Source: Paraflavitalea sp. CAU 1676 (GTDB lineage: Bacteria > Bacteroidota > Bacteroidia > Chitinophagales > Chitinophagaceae). From it: DNA of 64,000 nucleotides. The position numbers and the translations under genes are program-made. The stretch is from assembly GCF_029223285.1 (NCBI RefSeq), contig NZ_JARHUJ010000002.1, positions 372,001 to 436,000 of the forward strand, read 5' to 3'. The notes beneath the pieces are model-generated. The model was not told where the DNA came from. It worked only from the letters and a program-made list of their open reading frames with translations, and searched no databases. Below are positions 16,876 to 26,554 of the stretch, piece after piece. Every line of letters starts with the position of its first letter. Position 1 is the stretch's first letter.

Positions 16876-18813
16876 ATGGCATACAGGCATCAGCAGCATT
16901 TTATCGATACGTTGGAGCAGGCCGGGGAACTGATCCGGATTAAGGAGTATGTAGATCCGAAACTGGAGATCGCCGAGATCACCGATCGCATCAGCAAAAC
17001 TCCCGGTGGCGGCAAAGCATTGTTGTTTGAGAATACCGGTTACGATTTTCCGGTATTGATGAATGCCTACGGCAGCGACCGCCGCATGTGCCTGGCGCTG
17101 AGCGTTAACCACCTTGATGATGTGGCCCGCAATATTGAAGACCTTTTCAAACTGCTGGCGGCGCCTAAAGAAAGCATTCTCGACAAACTGAAACTGCTGC
17201 CCAAACTGGGCGAGTTTGCCTCCTGGATGCCGAAAGTAAAGAGCGGCCGTGGCGCTTGCCAGGAAGTGATCTGGCAGGGAGCGGAGGCAGATATCAACAA
17301 ACTGCCCGTAATTACCTGCTGGCCCAAAGACGGCGGTCCTTTTGTGACCCTGCCCATCATCCACACCAAAGATCCGCACACCAATACGCGCAATGTGGGC
17401 ATGTACCGCATGCAGGTGTTTGGTCCGCAGCTTACCGGCATGCACTGGCACCGCCATAAAGTAAGCGCCAAACATTTTAGCGAGTACAAGAAGATGGGCG
17501 TTAAAATGCCGGTAGCGGTGGCGCTGGGTGGCGACCCGGTATATGCTTATTCTGCAACGGCTCCTTTGCCAGAGAATGTTGATGAATACATGCTGGCAGG
17601 TTTTCTGCGCAAGAAGAAAGTAGAGCTGGTAAAATGCATTACACAGCCAGCTATCGAAGTGCCGGCCGATGCCGATTTCGTGATCGAAGGGTACGTAGAC
17701 CCCAACGATGAGTTGATCTGGGAAGGGCCGTTTGGCGATCATACCGGTTATTATTCCCTGCCCGACTGGTATCCCAAATTCCACATCACGGCTATCACCC
17801 ACCGCAAGAAGCCAGTGTATCCTGCTACCATCGTAGGCATTCCGCCACAGGAAGACGCCTGGCTGGGTAAGGCTACCGAACGCATCTTCCTGGCCCCCAT
17901 CAAAATGACGATGGTGCCTGAGATCGTCGATATGGACATGCCCGTGGAAGGCGTGTTCCACAACCTGGTGATCACGAAGATCAATAAAGAATATCCCGGC
18001 CAGGGACAAAAAGTGATGAATGCCATGTGGGGCGCCGGTCAGATGATGTTCAATAAGATCCTCGCCCTCACAGATGGGCAAACACCTATTACTGATTACA
18101 AGGCACTCGCTCAATACGTTTTTAAACACCTCAATCCGGCAACGGATATCTATTTCTCGCAGGGTCCGATGGATGTGCTCGACCATAGCTGCAGCAAGCT
18201 GGGCTTTGGCGGTAAAATGTGTATCGACGGCACGAAGAAGACCGAAGAAGAGATCGATGATACGTATGCGCTGACTGCTGTACACCTTACGGTTGATGAT
18301 AAACTGATCCACGAACAGTTTGCGGAGATCAGCAGCGTCAATACCCAATTGCTCGCCCTGGATATACCCTGCGTGGTGGTCTCGGTGAAGAAAGAACGTA
18401 AGGGGCATGTAAAAGAACTGCACCAGCAGTTGTGCCAGTCGCACGTGATAGAGGGTGTAAAAGTGGTCTTGTATGTTGAGCACACGGTAGATGCCAATGA
18501 CCTGCCTGTAGCCTTGTGGCGTTTTTGCAATAACCTCGATCCGCGCCGCGACAGCCTGCCTTTTGAACAGCTGTCGTTGCAGCAGCCCGGTAAGAAATGG
18601 GCCTGCATGGGCTTCGATGGTACCATCAAGACAAAGGCGATCGATGATTTTCAGCGCGACTGGCCCAATATCATTGTGGCGGCCGATGAAACCATCGAGT
18701 CGGTTGACAGGAAATGGAATACGCTGGGACTGGGTGAATTCCTGCCCTCGCCATCCCTGAAATTCAAAGGGCAGATCTACGGCGAAGAGGCGGTCGTGGA
18801 GAATGCTGAATAG
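16876..18813 (+). CDS. UbiD-family decarboxylase (prenylated-FMN dependent), probably menaquinone pathway
   Basis: 645 residues, longer than the roughly 490 of E. coli UbiD but usual for the menaquinone-type UbiD proteins of Bacteroidota. Recognised segments: the N-terminal HFIDTLEQAGELIRIKE, the central VGMYRMQVFGPQLTGMHWHRHKV that contacts cofactor and metal, VAVALGGDPVYAYSATAPLP, and EGPFGDHTGYYSLPDWYP (about residues 282-299) with the conserved acidic residue and product-binding loop. The family removes carboxyl groups from aromatic or unsaturated acids using prenylated FMN, which requires a UbiX partner not present here. The choice of menaquinone biosynthesis rests on taxonomic habit, not context. 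Confidence 0.88.
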   Translation: MAYRHQQHFIDTLEQAGELIRIKEYVDPKLEIAEITDRISKTPGGGKALLFENTGYDFPVLMNAYGSDRRMCLALSVNHLDDVARNIEDLFKLLAAPKESILDKLKLLPKLGEFASWMPKVKSGRGACQEVIWQGAEADINKLPVITCWPKDGGPFVTLPIIHTKDPHTNTRNVGMYRMQVFGPQLTGMHWHRHKVSAKHFSEYKKMGVKMPVAVALGGDPVYAYSATAPLPENVDEYMLAGFLRKKKVELVKCITQPAIEVPADADFVIEGYVDPNDELIWEGPFGDHTGYYSLPDWYPKFHITAITHRKKPVYPATIVGIPPQEDAWLGKATERIFLAPIKMTMVPEIVDMDMPVEGVFHNLVITKINKEYPGQGQKVMNAMWGAGQMMFNKILALTDGQTPITDYKALAQYVFKHLNPATDIYFSQGPMDVLDHSCSKLGFGGKMCIDGTKKTEEEIDDTYALTAVHLTVDDKLIHEQFAEISSVNTQLLALDIPCVVVSVKKERKGHVKELHQQLCQSHVIEGVKVVLYVEHTVDANDLPVALWRFCNNLDPRRDSLPFEQLSLQQPGKKWACMGFDGTIKTKAIDDFQRDWPNIIVAADETIESVDRKWNTLGLGEFLPSPSLKFKGQIYGEEAVVENAE

Positions 18814-18834
18814 AATAATACCAAACTAAATACT

Positions 18835-18870
18835 AAAGGCCGTTTCGCTGTGATGCTGAAACGGCCTTTT
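18835..18870 (+). terminator. Bidirectional intrinsic terminator between ubiD-like and DUF3857 genes
   Basis: A 12-bp perfect stem pairs AAAGGCCGTTTC (18835-18846) with GAAACGGCCTTT (18858-18869), with T residues on both sides. It lies between two convergent genes, 22 bp after the upstream stop and 30 bp before the downstream one, and can end both transcripts. Confidence 0.9.
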
Positions 18871-18899
18871 CGTTACCGGCAGGGATTTGCCTGTTCGTT

Positions 18900-20804
18900 T
18901 TATTGTTTCTTGATGACGATGCGTTGTGCATCGTCGAGGTTTACGTCTTCGAAAAATTTCTTGACTGCAGCGTAGTCGGCAGCAGGTATCTTTTGTTGGT
19001 GCAACGTAAGGGATGTGGTGGAAAGGATCGCCTTTTTGCTTTCATCGTACCAGCATTTGGTATGGTAGCTGGCATAGTCGCATCTAAAGTCTTTGGTTTG
19101 CGGTAAAGCGTCTACCACGAATCCTTCGGGCAATTGGATCAACGTGGTATCCGTATTGGTATAAGGCGACGTGAAGTAATAATCCCGCTTACGGTTCTCT
19201 GCCTTCGGCAGCTTGTATCCGCCTATCTTATGTTGGCGTGGGCTAAGGAACATCTTGTTGCCGGCTATGAACTCGGGTATTTTCTCTACAGCCATCTCGA
19301 GGTCGGCCCCTATGATAGCGGAGTTTTCCTTTTTAAGGAGACTGAACTCATCAGGTTGTTTATAGCCCAGGCCATTTATGATAAAAGTTTTCTGGTCGTC
19401 CTTCTTTTCAGCAATAATTGCATCGATGAGCATCTTGAAACGGCCCGTACCGGTGAGGGAACTCACTACCTTTCCTGATCCATCTGCTTCCAGGGCTACT
19501 GTGGTGTGCACATCAAATTTGTTGGCCGACGCCCGGCTGGTAGGTGTGGCTACCAGTGCGCCACCATTTTCCGTGATCACGAGGGCGTTCCTGTTTTCGG
19601 TACTGGAACTAAGGAAATTAAAATCGATCACTTTGCTGGTGCATTCCAACCAGATCGTGTCTTTGGCTTGTGGCACACACAAGATCACGTGATTGAAATC
19701 GTTCATCGGGAAGCCTGGATCGAGTGGTATGGTATTGACTTGTGATTTAATAAGTACGGCATGGCTTCTTACGCCAACAGCTTTCAATGCCGCTTGCATA
19801 TAGTTGGTAAGCCCCTTGCAATCGCCATATTTCTTTTGGTCTGTAAAGTCTGCCGGCAACGATCTCCAGCCGCCAATACCCAATGAAATGGCTACGTACC
19901 TGAAATTGTTTTGCAGGTAATTATAGATGATGCGCACTTTTTCGGCGTCATCTTTAGCATCTTTTACGAGGTTGTTCAAAAATACCTTTCGATCTTCCGG
20001 TAATACATCCAGCCCTTTGTGCATTTCATTGTACCAGATGCCGAGGTTTTTCCAGCTCGTCATATCACCTTCATAAGCGCCCATTTTGAATTTGGTGGCA
20101 GCTAAAATAATACGGGGATATAGATACTCATAGCCAGCAGTGCCTTCTTCCGATTCGATAGCTGGCAGGTTACTGACCGACCATTCATAGGTCTTGTATT
20201 TCTCGTCTTCCGTAATTTTGGGCGATAACTTGATATTCTGTTCCTTGTACCGCAAGTCAAGTCCCTTGGGTACTTTCACGGTAAAAATGGATTGTTGTAT
20301 CGCTTCATCAGTACCGATGATGTCGTATGATGGCATGAAGAGCGATCCCTTGAATTTCTTCTCATAGGTGATATCTACGGTGACAGGGTAGGAGGGGGCC
20401 GGAATCCTGATATAGGCGGATTTGTTGTCGTCGATCAGCGATTCGCCACTGCCGCCGCCATAGGTGATCAGGTCTTTTTTCTTATACTTGTTGATCTGTT
20501 TACCAAGCTTGTCATACACTTTTATCTCTACATCTTCGAAAAAGAAGAACTTATTATCGAAGTGAATGCCCCATTCGAGCTTGTCGGCTCCATCGGCATC
20601 TAAAACGGTGAAAATTTCCTGTACTTTATAATAAGCCTTATCAATATCAGTGATCTCGTAAAAGCTGTGCTCGTACCGCTTTACTACGTGGGCATTCTTC
20701 TTCAATGCCTCGGGTATGGTTGCTGCATCCAGCGAGACTGGCTGAGCTTTTGTCAACAAGGCCAGGGCCAGGACGGGTAGGGTCAACAACAGTCGTTTTC
20801 TCAT
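18900..20804 (-). CDS. Secreted DUF3857 / transglutaminase-like protein with intact Cys-His
   Basis: 634 residues from the ATG at 20804 (MRKRLLLTLPVLALALLTKAQ signal peptide). An upstream extension into the preceding gene is open but would bury the signal. An N-terminal DUF3857 domain spans about residues 40-240. The transglutaminase-like core follows: the cysteine in YGDCKGLTNYMQAALKAVGV, the histidine in FNHVILCV, and WLECTSK where the third acidic residue sits. This is the only one of the three neighbouring paralogues that keeps Cys and His, so it is the likely enzyme (protease or crosslinking; substrate unknown). Start lies 4 bp after the upstream gene's stop: last gene of a three-gene operon. 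Confidence 0.9.
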   Translation of the reverse strand: MRKRLLLTLPVLALALLTKAQPVSLDAATIPEALKKNAHVVKRYEHSFYEITDIDKAYYKVQEIFTVLDADGADKLEWGIHFDNKFFFFEDVEIKVYDKLGKQINKYKKKDLITYGGGSGESLIDDNKSAYIRIPAPSYPVTVDITYEKKFKGSLFMPSYDIIGTDEAIQQSIFTVKVPKGLDLRYKEQNIKLSPKITEDEKYKTYEWSVSNLPAIESEEGTAGYEYLYPRIILAATKFKMGAYEGDMTSWKNLGIWYNEMHKGLDVLPEDRKVFLNNLVKDAKDDAEKVRIIYNYLQNNFRYVAISLGIGGWRSLPADFTDQKKYGDCKGLTNYMQAALKAVGVRSHAVLIKSQVNTIPLDPGFPMNDFNHVILCVPQAKDTIWLECTSKVIDFNFLSSSTENRNALVITENGGALVATPTSRASANKFDVHTTVALEADGSGKVVSSLTGTGRFKMLIDAIIAEKKDDQKTFIINGLGYKQPDEFSLLKKENSAIIGADLEMAVEKIPEFIAGNKMFLSPRQHKIGGYKLPKAENRKRDYYFTSPYTNTDTTLIQLPEGFVVDALPQTKDFRCDYASYHTKCWYDESKKAILSTTSLTLHQQKIPAADYAAVKKFFEDVNLDDAQRIVIKKQ

Positions 20805-20808
20805 CGTG

Positions 20809-22755
20809 TTACTTTTTCTTGAATACAATTTGCTCATTGAGCAGTTCAAACATCTTCTTGTAAAATTCCTGTAATTCGCCATATTCGTCAACCCTGTACA
20901 GACTCTTCTTCAGTTCAATCCGCACGCGGGCAAGTATTTTGCCAGTATTGGCATCATTGAAAAGCTCCCGCACGAAGACAACCGTCTTGTCGGAGTTGAC
21001 CAGTTGCAGCGATTTGGGCAGTGCATCTACGTTGTAGCCCTCGGGAATGTCCACGTAGGTGCTGAAGCTGATGTTCTGGCGGTAACCAAAGTTCACATCA
21101 CTGAAACGGGTGCCCGCAACAAAAGGATTGCTTTCGTAACCGGAGAACAGGTTGATCGGTACAAACACATAATCACCCGTATTGGTAACGGGCGCGTAGA
21201 AATGGATCTGCTGGCTCAGCGGCAGGCTGTCTTCTTTCTCGTTTTTGAGCGCGATACTATCAACTTTCATATTGGTTCCTACGCTCGTGAAGCCATCGAC
21301 ATACCGCTGCCGGCCCTTGTACCAATCGCGAAGTCGTTCGAGGCGGGCATACTGCAGGCTGTTCACATACGCTGTGCCTTCCAGCAGCTGGTTGGCGCCC
21401 AGTTTCAACGACAGCGTGATATTCTCCCTGAACTGTAGCGACTCGTCGGTAATATTCACCAGGCCGCCCTTCTTGCGGTTTACGATGAGGCCGGTCGTGT
21501 TCAAAACGTCAAAAGGAACCATGCCGGGCTGTCCGCCCGACTCTGTGGCGTCGAGATAGTATTTCTTATCACCAATCACCACTACCACGTAGGTGGCGCT
21601 GAACTGGTCAATAAAAGGGTACTGCGTTTGCACCTTGCCATGCTGGCGCTCGCTGATCAGTACCGGATAAGCTTCCAGCCCGGCTTCGAGCAGCAGGTTG
21701 AGCAGTACAAAGTTTACCTCCGTAATATTTCCTTTTTTCTTGCTCCAGGCCGATTTCACGCCGTCGCCGCTGTTGCGGCTATTGAAGCCGTTCCAGGTCA
21801 TATTATTACGGGTGTAATAGTAGATCTTTTTCATCTTATCCTCCGGAGCGGGTACCAGTTTCAACAATAGCATCAGATCTTCCGTACCGCTGATGCTTTT
21901 GCCAATCTGCGTACCGAAGTAGGGATCACTGTTCAGTTCTTTGATCACCTCTTCCCAGGAGGTCATATACTTCTGCTTGCCAAATCCGCCGTTGTTATAG
22001 CCCGCCAGTTGAAAAGTGGCGCGCTGCAGGTAATCTTTACGGGCGTCCATATAAGGTTCGTCGCGCAGGCCGGGAATGTTCTTCATTTCGAGGAACAATT
22101 TTCCAGGCTCTTTTTTTACCGTAATAGGCAGCTGGTCGCTTTTGTACACCATGTAGGCAAATTCGGTGTTGGGGGGGATGGAAAGGTCGAACTTGCTTTG
22201 CACGGTGGGCAGTTCCTGCTGGAACCGCCATTCTTCCAGGGCCTGAATGCTCTTTTCAATGCTGCGGTATTTGTATTCGACAATGCTGCCCGGTTTTACA
22301 CCGGGAAACGCAAACCGCTTGGCGTGCCAGTATTGATTGAGCGGCTGGTTATAGATCGACTTGCGGTCTACCGTATGCATCGTTAGCGTGCCATCTTCGG
22401 TGAAATTGTAGGCCAGCGCCTCAATGTCGTCGATATACTGGAAATCATTGCGCATTACGTACGGGATCTGCACATTGGCAAATTCCATCCCTTTTTCCTT
22501 CAGGATCTTGATGCGGAGGTGCCGGTAGGTGACCAGGTGATGTTCTTCGTTGTGGTCAACGACGGCTTCATCCAGCAGCACGATCGCCACGGCCTCACTA
22601 TCGAAGGAACACACTTTCAGTTCCTTTTCTTCTTTGGTCAGCTTACCCCAGGTCTCAAATTCGGGCTGCGCCCAGGCTGGTAATGCAGATAGCAGCGCCA
22701 GCAGTGGCAATAGGGTTCTCAAACGACAACGGGTTACGATCAACTCCAGGTTCAT
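20809..22755 (-). CDS. Secreted DUF3857 / transglutaminase-like protein lacking catalytic residues
   Basis: 648 residues. Signal peptide to about residue 29 (LLPLLALLSALPAWAQ). A DUF3857 domain is followed by a transglutaminase-like fold, recognisable from GNITEVNFVLLNLLLEAGLEAYPVLIS and YYLDATE. The position that carries Cys in active members (GDC) here reads GNI, and the FNH histidine position reads FSAT, so the enzyme should be inactive; only the Asp of LDAT remains. The protein ends in the same style as the next one (KKMFELLNEQIVFKKK versus KQLFALLNEQYAIRKK), showing the two are direct paralogues. Middle gene of the operon with 4-5 bp gaps on both sides. A binding or scaffold role is an inference. 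Confidence 0.9.
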   Translation of the reverse strand: MNLELIVTRCRLRTLLPLLALLSALPAWAQPEFETWGKLTKEEKELKVCSFDSEAVAIVLLDEAVVDHNEEHHLVTYRHLRIKILKEKGMEFANVQIPYVMRNDFQYIDDIEALAYNFTEDGTLTMHTVDRKSIYNQPLNQYWHAKRFAFPGVKPGSIVEYKYRSIEKSIQALEEWRFQQELPTVQSKFDLSIPPNTEFAYMVYKSDQLPITVKKEPGKLFLEMKNIPGLRDEPYMDARKDYLQRATFQLAGYNNGGFGKQKYMTSWEEVIKELNSDPYFGTQIGKSISGTEDLMLLLKLVPAPEDKMKKIYYYTRNNMTWNGFNSRNSGDGVKSAWSKKKGNITEVNFVLLNLLLEAGLEAYPVLISERQHGKVQTQYPFIDQFSATYVVVVIGDKKYYLDATESGGQPGMVPFDVLNTTGLIVNRKKGGLVNITDESLQFRENITLSLKLGANQLLEGTAYVNSLQYARLERLRDWYKGRQRYVDGFTSVGTNMKVDSIALKNEKEDSLPLSQQIHFYAPVTNTGDYVFVPINLFSGYESNPFVAGTRFSDVNFGYRQNISFSTYVDIPEGYNVDALPKSLQLVNSDKTVVFVRELFNDANTGKILARVRIELKKSLYRVDEYGELQEFYKKMFELLNEQIVFKKK

Positions 22756-22760
22756 GCAGA

Positions 22761-24695
22761 TCAGGATTTAGCTTTTTTTCTGATGGCGTACTGCTCATTG
22801 AGCAGGGCAAACAATTGCTTGTAAAATTCCTTAAAATCCGGGTATTCTTCCGGGCTATAATAAGGTTTCGAAAATTCCAGTGATATACGAACGGCCAGTG
22901 TATTCTTTTCGGCGTTCACCCGGCGGGTAATGGAAATACTGGTATCGGGCATGATCATCCGGATGCTTTTGGGCAGGGCCTCAAACTCATACGATTCCGG
23001 AATAGTTACATTCGCTACGATCTGGTAATTCTGGTTGGTGCCAAAGAATACATCAGAAAACCGGGTATCGGCCAGGAAGGGATTTTTCTCCAGTCCGGTA
23101 AAGAGGTTAACGGAAAAATACTTGTAATCGCCCGAGCTGTTCACCGGCAGGTTGAAGCCAACATTCTGGGTAAGCGGCAGAGAATCTACTTCTTCATTCT
23201 GCAGTACAAGGCTGTCGATCTTCATGCCCGGTATATTCTCGGTAAAATACCTTTCAATGAATTTGTCCTTGCCCTGTTTCAGGGTAGGCAAACGGCGCAC
23301 ACGGGAGTAATCGAAGCTGGTTACGCTGGCATTGCCTTTCATAATACCCGCTTCGTTGATCTCCGACATCATGATCACTGTTTCACGCAAATGGGGTTTT
23401 TCATCCCAGAGTACGCGCCAGCCCCATTGGCCGGTATCAAATTTTTCGATCAGCAAGCCTTCCGAATACATTACTTCATAAGGTATCAGCGAAGAGGGGG
23501 TATAATGTTCCGTGGCATCCAATACATATACACGTTCTCCAATCGTAACGTAGGCCAGCACCTTGTCGAAGTTGCCGATATCGGCAAAAGACGTGTTCAC
23601 GCGACCGTTGCCGCGCGTGCTCACCAGCAGGGGAGAGGCTTTTAGTCCGGCATCCTTAAGCAGGTTCACCAATATAAGGTTGATCTCGCCCGATGTGCCT
23701 TTCTTGTCTTTCCAGGCAGCACGTACACCATTAAGTGCCCAAATATTGCCGAGGTTATTCCATTCCATGTTCTTGCGAACATATTGGTGTATGGCTACCA
23801 TTTTCTGATACGGATCTGTGAGCTTTTGCAAGCTGGCGTCGAGATCGGCTGTACGGGGAATATCCCTTTTCATTTGAATGCCAAAATCTTCGTCTTCCAC
23901 CAGGGCCTTGATCACCTGCGGCCAGTTCGAAATAAGGCTGCGGCGGGGAACGCCCGGAAAGTTCAGTGCAATGAGTCGTGTCTCAACCCTTTGCAGGTAG
24001 TCATCATCGCACGTAATATAGGCTTCATCGCGTAGCGCAGGGATGTTTTTCATAGAAATGGCCCTTACATTACGCCTTCCCTTGCTTTCATCTTTTTGTT
24101 CAACCGGCAATACGCATAGAGGGTTGGCAGTAAACTCCAGTTCCTCCGGAAAGTCGATGCGGTATCGGCTGTATTTAACGGGGATGGAGCGTTGAAAGTA
24201 CCAGTCGATCAGCGCGATATTGGTGCGGGTGTATTTGTATTCGATAATGCTGCCGGCCTTTACTTCGGGAAACGTAAATACCTGTTCGGAAACACGTTTA
24301 TCAATCTGCTTTTCGTAGACCAGCTTTTTTTCTACTTTGGTGGTTACGATATTGCCGGCGGCATCGAGGTTATAAGTGGCTGCCGTAAGTCCTTTGATGT
24401 TCTGCTGGCCACGAAAACTTACATAAGGGATGTGGATATCGGCCGATTTAAGGCCCTTATCCTTTAAAATCTTAATGCGTATATGACGTACCAGCTCCAG
24501 CGAATACATATTATCGAGGTAGGCTTCACCCACATCAAATAGTACCACGGCTTCGGCATCCTTGTCAAAATCACATTCTTTCATCTGCAGATCGGCCTTT
24601 TCTACGGTACCGAAGGCAGGAATGTCTTTGTCTTTTTGTGCTAATACAGGCAGCGCAAGCCCCAACAATGCAATGAGGGCCATTGATTTTCTCAT
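22761..24695 (-). CDS. Secreted DUF3857 / transglutaminase-like protein lacking catalytic residues
   Basis: 644 residues. Signal peptide MRKSMALIALLGLALPVLAQ. Same layout as its downstream paralogue: DUF3857 (IKILKDKGLKSADIHIPYVS, PEVKAGSIIEYKYTRT) and a transglutaminase-like segment reading GTSGEINLILVNLLKDAGLKASPLLVS, where the catalytic Cys position is Ser/Gly, and FDKVLAYV in place of the FNH histidine. VLDATEHY keeps the Asp. The enzyme is therefore probably inactive. First gene of the three-gene operon; the promoter should lie in the 300-bp gap upstream. What the trio does is unknown. Confidence 0.9.
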   Translation of the reverse strand: MRKSMALIALLGLALPVLAQKDKDIPAFGTVEKADLQMKECDFDKDAEAVVLFDVGEAYLDNMYSLELVRHIRIKILKDKGLKSADIHIPYVSFRGQQNIKGLTAATYNLDAAGNIVTTKVEKKLVYEKQIDKRVSEQVFTFPEVKAGSIIEYKYTRTNIALIDWYFQRSIPVKYSRYRIDFPEELEFTANPLCVLPVEQKDESKGRRNVRAISMKNIPALRDEAYITCDDDYLQRVETRLIALNFPGVPRRSLISNWPQVIKALVEDEDFGIQMKRDIPRTADLDASLQKLTDPYQKMVAIHQYVRKNMEWNNLGNIWALNGVRAAWKDKKGTSGEINLILVNLLKDAGLKASPLLVSTRGNGRVNTSFADIGNFDKVLAYVTIGERVYVLDATEHYTPSSLIPYEVMYSEGLLIEKFDTGQWGWRVLWDEKPHLRETVIMMSEINEAGIMKGNASVTSFDYSRVRRLPTLKQGKDKFIERYFTENIPGMKIDSLVLQNEEVDSLPLTQNVGFNLPVNSSGDYKYFSVNLFTGLEKNPFLADTRFSDVFFGTNQNYQIVANVTIPESYEFEALPKSIRMIMPDTSISITRRVNAEKNTLAVRISLEFSKPYYSPEEYPDFKEFYKQLFALLNEQYAIRKKAKS

Positions 24696-24995
24696 ATTTT
24701 GGGTTTAGTTTTTGAACCTGGGAGGTTCACCGGCTGCTATAGTCTAGCCATATAACGCTGGATTTAACAGCCTATTATACAAAGCCTCCCGAAGAAATTA
24801 AGATTTTTTTACTGGCATATGTGGATGCCGGAGGTTAGTTTTGTACATGGAGGCGGATGGTTGGAGACAGGCGCATGCAGGTATCCGGGCACGCGGGGCC
24901 GGCGGTTGTGGTAGGGTTGCATATCAGGGGTTATTTGGCAGCAATAATAAGAAAAAAAATAAACGCATAAATATTAAAAAATAAAGCACTTGATC
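24696..24995. other. 300-bp divergent intergenic region
   Basis: It separates the leftward DUF3857 operon from the rightward TraB/GumN gene and must hold both promoters. A short perfect hairpin (GAACCT, loop GGG, AGGTTC) lies at 24714-24728, 19 bp upstream of the operon start. The right-hand 60 bp are very A-rich. I see no coding potential and no clear TAnnTTTG element. Confidence 0.6.
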
Positions 24996-25952
24996 ATGTT
25001 CGTGAAAACATCATTTATGGCGATCTGTTGGGTGGCGCTGGCCGGTTTCGGGTACTCTCAGACGAAGAAAAACGGTCCCGTGAAAACGATGGCGGCAAAA
25101 CCGGCAGCAGCTAAGTCCAAACCTGTTGCGAATACTGGCCCGGTGGGCAATACGCTGCTGTTCGAAATAACCGGCAAGGGCCTCAAAGCTCCCTCGTACC
25201 TTTTTGGTACCATGCACATTCTTTGCGATAAGGATGCCACGTTGAGCCCTAACCTGAAAAAGGCTATCAAGGATGTTCAGGTGATCTATTTTGAGCTGGA
25301 CCTCGACGATATGGGCGAAACGATGGGCGCTATGAAATACCTGCGCATGAACGAAGGTCAAAAATTACAGGATCTGCTCACACCCGCCGAATACGCCCGG
25401 GTTGAGCAGTACTTCAAAGACAACAAATCTCCCTTACCGCTGTCGTTTATGAGCCGCTTTAAACCCTATTTCATTTCGGCCCTCATCGGTGAGCAGGTAA
25501 TGACCTGCGGCAGCGAGCAGAAGAACGGCATGGAACAAAAGATCATGAAGGAAAGCCAGCAATACGAGCGGGAGATTAAAGGACTGGAGACGGCCGAATA
25601 CCAGGCCGGCCTGTTCGACAGCATCCCCTACAAGAAACAGGCGCAGGACCTGGTGGCCTATATCGACAGCATCGACAACTACAAGAAAGCTACCCTCGAA
25701 ATGGTAGAAGTGTACAGGAAGCAGGATCTTAAAGGAATGGATTCGCTGGTCAATAAAACCGATCCCGGCATGGAGCAATATATGGATCTGTTGTTATATA
25801 ATCGGAACCGCCGCTGGGTAGCCAACATGCCCAATATCATGGGACCCCGGACTGTGCTCTTTGCCGTTGGGGCGGGCCACCTGAGCGGAGAAGAAGGGGT
25901 GATAGCCCTGTTGCGTAAAAAGGGTTATACCGTAACGCCGCTGAAGAATTAA
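24996..25952 (+). CDS. TraB/GumN-family protein, secreted
   Basis: 318 residues from the ATG at 24996, preferred to a TTG two codons earlier. A signal peptide (SFMAICWVALAGFGYSQ) is followed by a Lys/Ala/Pro-rich linker to about residue 45. The TraB/GumN fold then shows its two marker motifs: SYLFGTMHILCDKD with the GTMH metal-binding His, and VLFAVGAGHLSGEEGVIALL near the C-terminus with GAGH. Members related to Tiki proteins are metal-dependent proteases, and the conserved residues needed are present, so a periplasmic hydrolase is plausible. The natural substrate is unknown. Ends in a terminator shared with ndk. Confidence 0.9.
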   Translation: MFVKTSFMAICWVALAGFGYSQTKKNGPVKTMAAKPAAAKSKPVANTGPVGNTLLFEITGKGLKAPSYLFGTMHILCDKDATLSPNLKKAIKDVQVIYFELDLDDMGETMGAMKYLRMNEGQKLQDLLTPAEYARVEQYFKDNKSPLPLSFMSRFKPYFISALIGEQVMTCGSEQKNGMEQKIMKESQQYEREIKGLETAEYQAGLFDSIPYKKQAQDLVAYIDSIDNYKKATLEMVEVYRKQDLKGMDSLVNKTDPGMEQYMDLLLYNRNRRWVANMPNIMGPRTVLFAVGAGHLSGEEGVIALLRKKGYTVTPLKN

Positions 25953-25992
25953 TGGCTGATTGTTAACCGGTTTTGCCGGTTTCTTGAAATAT

Positions 25993-26029
25993 AAAAGGGG
26001 AGGTGGACATGGAGTCCGCTTCCCCTTTT
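25993..26029. terminator. Bidirectional terminator between TraB/GumN gene and ndk
   Basis: AAAAGGGG (25993-26000) pairs with CCCCTTTT (26022-26029), with further partial pairing inside (GTGGAC with GTCCGC). A-run and T-run flank the stem, so it can work in both directions between convergent genes. A smaller AACCGG/CCGGTT hairpin precedes it. Confidence 0.85.
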
Positions 26030-26049
26030 AATTACTTGACGATATAGGC

Positions 26050-26466
26050 TTAGAATTGCTCCAGGCCGCTGAAGAAGAAGCTGCCTTCGATGGCTGCATT
26101 CTCATCGCTGTCGCTGCCATGAACGGCATTCTCACCTAAAGAAGTGGCGAATAATTTACGGATGGTACCTTCCTCCGCCTGGGCAGGGTTGGTAGCGCCG
26201 ATCAGCTTGCGGAAAGCGGCCACGGCATTATCCTTTTCCAGGATAGCTGCAATGATCACACCACTGCTCATGAAAGACACCAGCTCTCCGTAGAAAGGGC
26301 GTTCTTTATGCACAGCATAGAATTCACCGGCTTTTTCAGCGCTTAATTTTGTTTGTTTTAAGGCTACGACGCGGAAACCTTCTTTAACGATCCTGTCCAG
26401 GATAGCTCCGGCATGACCATTTTTCATTGCATCCGGCTTGATCATCGTAAACGTGCGATTGCTCAT
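26050..26466 (-). CDS. ndk: Nucleoside-diphosphate kinase
   Basis: 138 residues, the usual size. It transfers the gamma phosphate from ATP to nucleoside diphosphates through a phosphohistidine. The active-site His116 lies in [15 protein letters not shown], the family signature. The N-terminal [14 protein letters not shown] and the Kpn-loop region [16 protein letters not shown] are intact. Cytosolic housekeeping enzyme. Its start lies 88 bp from the divergent DHH gene, so the two share a short control region. Confidence 0.97.
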   Translation of the reverse strand: MSNRTFTMIKPDAMKNGHAGAILDRIVKEGFRVVALKQTKLSAEKAGEFYAVHKERPFYGELVSFMSSGVIIAAILEKDNAVAAFRKLIGATNPAQAEEGTIRKLFATSLGENAVHGSDSDENAAIEGSFFFSGLEQF

Positions 26467-26554
26467 ATAATTAAACTCGATTTTGGGCGCAAAGATATGG
26501 GGAGATTTCGGATTTGGCTATTGGACTTTATTTACGCAACTTTGCCCACATTTT

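Noticed and set aside
16837-18483. 548-codon open frame antisense to the UbiD-family gene
   Set aside because: It mirrors the codon pattern of a strong, well-recognised gene on the other strand and has His/Arg-rich, motif-free sequence.
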